Positions 61,992 to 64,000 of a DNA stretch of 64,000 bases are shown piece by piece (position 1 is the first letter of the stretch; the number at the start of each line of letters is the position of its first letter). The translations under genes were made by a program, and so were the position numbers. The notes beneath the pieces were generated by a model. The model was not told the origin of the DNA. It did not search any database and saw nothing but the letters and a program-made list of their open reading frames with translations. Source of the DNA: DATAGZ01 sp036263455 (lineage in GTDB: Bacteria > Pseudomonadota > Alphaproteobacteria > Dongiales > Dongiaceae); contig DATAGZ010000011.1 of the NCBI GenBank assembly GCA_036263455.1, positions 62,001 through 126,000 on the forward strand. Direction: 5' to 3'.

Positions 61992-63706
61992 ATGTCGGCG
62001 AAGACATGGGTTTCCGCCCGTGCGCCGGGGTGCGTCACGGCGCCCTTCTCCGCGTCACCCACGAGTTGGGCGTAGCGCCATAGCGCGCCGGACTGGTAAT
62101 CGTGCGTGCGCGGCCGCCAGCTCTTCCGGCGCTCCGCCAGTTCCGCCTCGCTGAGATCGACGGAGAGCGTTCCCTGCTCGGCATCGAGATGGATCGTGTC
62201 GCCGTCCCGAAGAAGCCCGATGGGGCCGCCCACCGCCGCCTCCGGTCCGACATGGCCCACGCAAAAGCCGCGCGTCGCGCCTGAAAAGCGCCCATCCGTA
62301 ATGAGCGCAACCTTGTCACCCATCCCCTGGCCATAGATCGCCGCCGTGGTCGCGAGCATTTCCCGCATGCCCGGGCCGCCGCGCGGTCCTTCGTAGCGGA
62401 TCACCAGCACATCGCCCTCCCGATAATCGCGGCGCTGGACCGCGGCGAAGGCATCTTCCTCGCAATCGAAGCAGCGGGCACGTCCCGTGAATTGCACCTT
62501 CTGCATGCCCGCGACCTTGACGATGGCGCCTTGCGGCGCGAGATTGCCACGCAGTCCCACCACGCCGCCGGTCGGCGAAAGCGGAGTTTGGGTGGGGCGT
62601 ACTACGTCCTGGTCCGACGGCACGACGACGTCGCGCAGATTCTCCGCGATGGTCTTTCCGGTCACGGTCAGGCAGTCGCCATGAAGATACCCGCCATCGA
62701 GCAGCGCCTTCATCAGCACGGGCACCCCGCCCACCTCATAGAGATCCTTCGCAACATAACGACCGCCTGGCTTGAGGTCCGCGATATAGGGCGTGCGGCG
62801 GAATATCGCGCAGACGTCGTGAAGGTCAAACTCGATACCCGCCTCGTGGGCAATCGCGGGCAGATGCAGCCCTGCATTGGTCGATCCCCCCGATGCTGCC
62901 ACGATTATCGCCGCGTTCTCCAGTGCGGCGCGGGTAACGATATCGCGGGGCCGGATGTTGCGCGCAAGCAGCTCCATGACCGTCTGGCCTGACGCTTCGG
63001 CATAGGCGTCGCGCGATTCATACGGCGCGGGTGCACCCGCCGAGCCTGGCAGGGCCAGCCCGATCGCCTCGGAGACGCAGGCCATCGTATTGGCGGTGAA
63101 TTGCCCTCCGCACGAGCCCGCCGAGGGACAGGCCACGCATTCGAGCGCGTGCAGCTCTTCTTCCGACATGCGCCCCGCCGCGTGCGCGCCCACCGCTTCG
63201 AAGACGTCCTGCACGGTGACGTCGCGTCCCCGGTAGCGGCCCGGCAGGATCGACCCGCCGTACATGAATACGGAAGGCACGTTCAGCCGCAGCATGACCA
63301 TCATCAGGCCCGGCAGGGACTTGTCGCATCCCGCCAGGCCCACCATCGCGTCATAACAATGGCCGCGCATGGTAAGTTCGGCGGAATCGGCGATCACCTC
63401 CCGGCTGACCAGCGAGGATTTCATGCCCGCATGGCCCATCGCAATTCCGTCGGTCACCGTGATGGTGGTAAATTCGCGCGGTGTGCCGCCTGCGGCCTTG
63501 ACCCCCTTCTTGACGGATTGCGCCTGCCGCCCCAGGGAAATATTGCACGGCGCAGCCTCGTTCCAGGTCGTGCAGACACCGACGAATGGCTGCGCGATCT
63601 CACGTTCGGTCATGCCCATTGCATGATAATAGGAACGGTGCGGCGCACTCGCCGGACCCACCGAAACGTGACGGCTGGGCAGGCGCGATTTATCGAAACT
63701 GGTCAT
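61988..63706 (-). CDS. ilvD: Dihydroxy-acid dehydratase
   Basis: IlvD forms 2-oxoisovalerate and 2-oxo-3-methylvalerate for valine, leucine and isoleucine synthesis; 2-oxoisovalerate is the LeuA substrate, whose gene is 2.3 kb away. The 572-residue product has the iron-sulfur cysteines in TWNEAAPCNIS, VGLAGCDKSLPG and ACPSAGSCGGQFTANTM, the metal site DGIAMGHAGMKSSL, and the C-terminal TDGRFSGATRGFCVGHVGPEAAVGGPIGLL. The branched related enzyme Edd (phosphogluconate dehydratase) is less likely from length and motifs. It overlaps the unknown upstream gene by 17 nt. Confidence 0.94.
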   Translation of the reverse strand: MTSFDKSRLPSRHVSVGPASAPHRSYYHAMGMTEREIAQPFVGVCTTWNEAAPCNISLGRQAQSVKKGVKAAGGTPREFTTITVTDGIAMGHAGMKSSLVSREVIADSAELTMRGHCYDAMVGLAGCDKSLPGLMMVMLRLNVPSVFMYGGSILPGRYRGRDVTVQDVFEAVGAHAAGRMSEEELHALECVACPSAGSCGGQFTANTMACVSEAIGLALPGSAGAPAPYESRDAYAEASGQTVMELLARNIRPRDIVTRAALENAAIIVAASGGSTNAGLHLPAIAHEAGIEFDLHDVCAIFRRTPYIADLKPGGRYVAKDLYEVGGVPVLMKALLDGGYLHGDCLTVTGKTIAENLRDVVVPSDQDVVRPTQTPLSPTGGVVGLRGNLAPQGAIVKVAGMQKVQFTGRARCFDCEEDAFAAVQRRDYREGDVLVIRYEGPRGGPGMREMLATTAAIYGQGMGDKVALITDGRFSGATRGFCVGHVGPEAAVGGPIGLLRDGDTIHLDAEQGTLSVDLSEAELAERRKSWRPRTHDYQSGALWRYAQLVGDAEKGAVTHPGARAETHVFADI

Positions 63707-64000
63707 TTTTCCTCTCTGCGAAATGGTGGGGAAATGCTTGCGCGACCGGATCGATCGGGCGCTGAACGATATAGATGCCAGGCTGGGGCACCATGTCGGT
63801 CACGACGAAGCGGAACATGGCGCGTCCGCCGGGCGGAATATCTCCCCCGGAATAGGCGATCAGGTCGGTAGGTTCATCCTTCTTTTCCCAGAAGGGAAAA
63901 GAACTTGTGAGGTAGGACTGGCCGATCGCGGCGAACTGGCCGAAGCTCAGCCCATCCTCATAGGGCGACGGATGGTCGGGATCGTTGCGTACCTCGACCT
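63690..64000 (-). CDS. C-terminal end of an unidentified protein (window edge)
   Basis: A minus-strand frame enters from the right edge and runs about 103 codons to TAA at 63690. It includes SFGQFAAIGQSYLTSSFPFWEK, SGGDIPPGGRAMFRFVVTDMVP and GIYIVQRPIDPVAQAFPHHFAE. I recognise no family in this tail. The frame is uninterrupted, its codon use matches neighbours, and it ends 17 nt inside the ilvD start, so it is probably the upstream gene of an ilvD operon. Confidence 0.6.
   Translation of the reverse strand, partial: VEVRNDPDHPSPYEDGLSFGQFAAIGQSYLTSSFPFWEKKDEPTDLIAYSGGDIPPGGRAMFRFVVTDMVPQPGIYIVQRPIDPVAQAFPHHFAERKNDQFR

Overview
The window is a dense, GC-rich (roughly 60% by eye) stretch of a bacterial chromosome. 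The gene set points to an alphaproteobacterium: a GapR-type (DUF2312) nucleoid protein, two DUF465/YdcH-type small coiled-coil proteins, a HIG1-like twin-transmembrane protein beside a cobalamin adenosyltransferase and etfBA, a DUF2007 protein, an Atm1-type exporter, and glutathione enzymes. I cannot place it below class. There are no phage, IS or CRISPR elements. Almost everything is single-copy chromosomal housekeeping or catabolic DNA, with many 1-, 4- and 8-nt gene overlaps that imply translational coupling.

Layout. 0-3 kb (minus): ahpD - gabT-like aminotransferase - hisB - hisH (cut by the left edge). 3-11.5 kb (plus): gshB, gapR, two tandem secreted four-cysteine paralogues, glnD, an aspartoacylase-like hydrolase, a secreted alpha/beta hydrolase and an orphan modA. 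11.4-14.8 kb (minus): sppA followed by a DUF692 (MNIO)/DUF2063 pair of the BufB/BufC or HvfB/HvfC type, with no visible precursor peptide. 14.8-21 kb (plus): RNA methyltransferase, then dnaN-recF-gyrB. 21-25.8 kb (minus): purE-purK-aminoglycoside/choline-kinase-like gene-sarcosine/dimethylglycine dehydrogenase. 25.9-31.3 kb: GGDEF protein, TolC-type channel, fhs, PP0621-like protein, tRNA methyltransferase and DUF2007. 31.3-36.6 kb: ispB, tRNA-Pro(CGG) followed by about 380 bases of lower-GC non-genic DNA, an MBL hydrolase coupled to an orphan OmpR-type regulator, ribA, a YggS-type protein and a VOC protein.

36.6-47 kb (plus): atm1, meaB, rpmB, a dienelactone hydrolase, HIG1-like protein, cobalamin adenosyltransferase, etfB-etfA-hbd, and a fused NitT/TauT-type permease with its ATPase. 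47-51 kb: DUF465, a trimethylamine-dehydrogenase-family flavoenzyme divergent from an M81 (MlrC) hydrolase, and cysK. 52-56.3 kb: GST, then an alaX-sseA-GNAT-metC-hisI run. 56.3-64 kb: ALDH7-type dehydrogenase, leuA with a strong candidate attenuator, a second DUF465, ubiX, a TIGR02444-type protein, ygfZ, ilvD and the tail of one unknown gene.

Themes. Methylamine/C1 and amine catabolism recurs: a DMGDH-like dehydrogenase, fhs, the TMADH-family enzyme, ygfZ, ETF, and GabT/ALDH7 aldehyde and amine steps. B12-dependent methylmalonyl metabolism (meaB, adenosyltransferase) sits next to ETF and hbd. Sulfur amino acid genes (cysK, sseA, metC) cluster at 51-56 kb. The most notable signals are the leuA leader, the precursor-less MNIO pair, and the amine-binding pocket of the TMADH-family enzyme, which matches my recollection of histamine dehydrogenase rather than TMADH.
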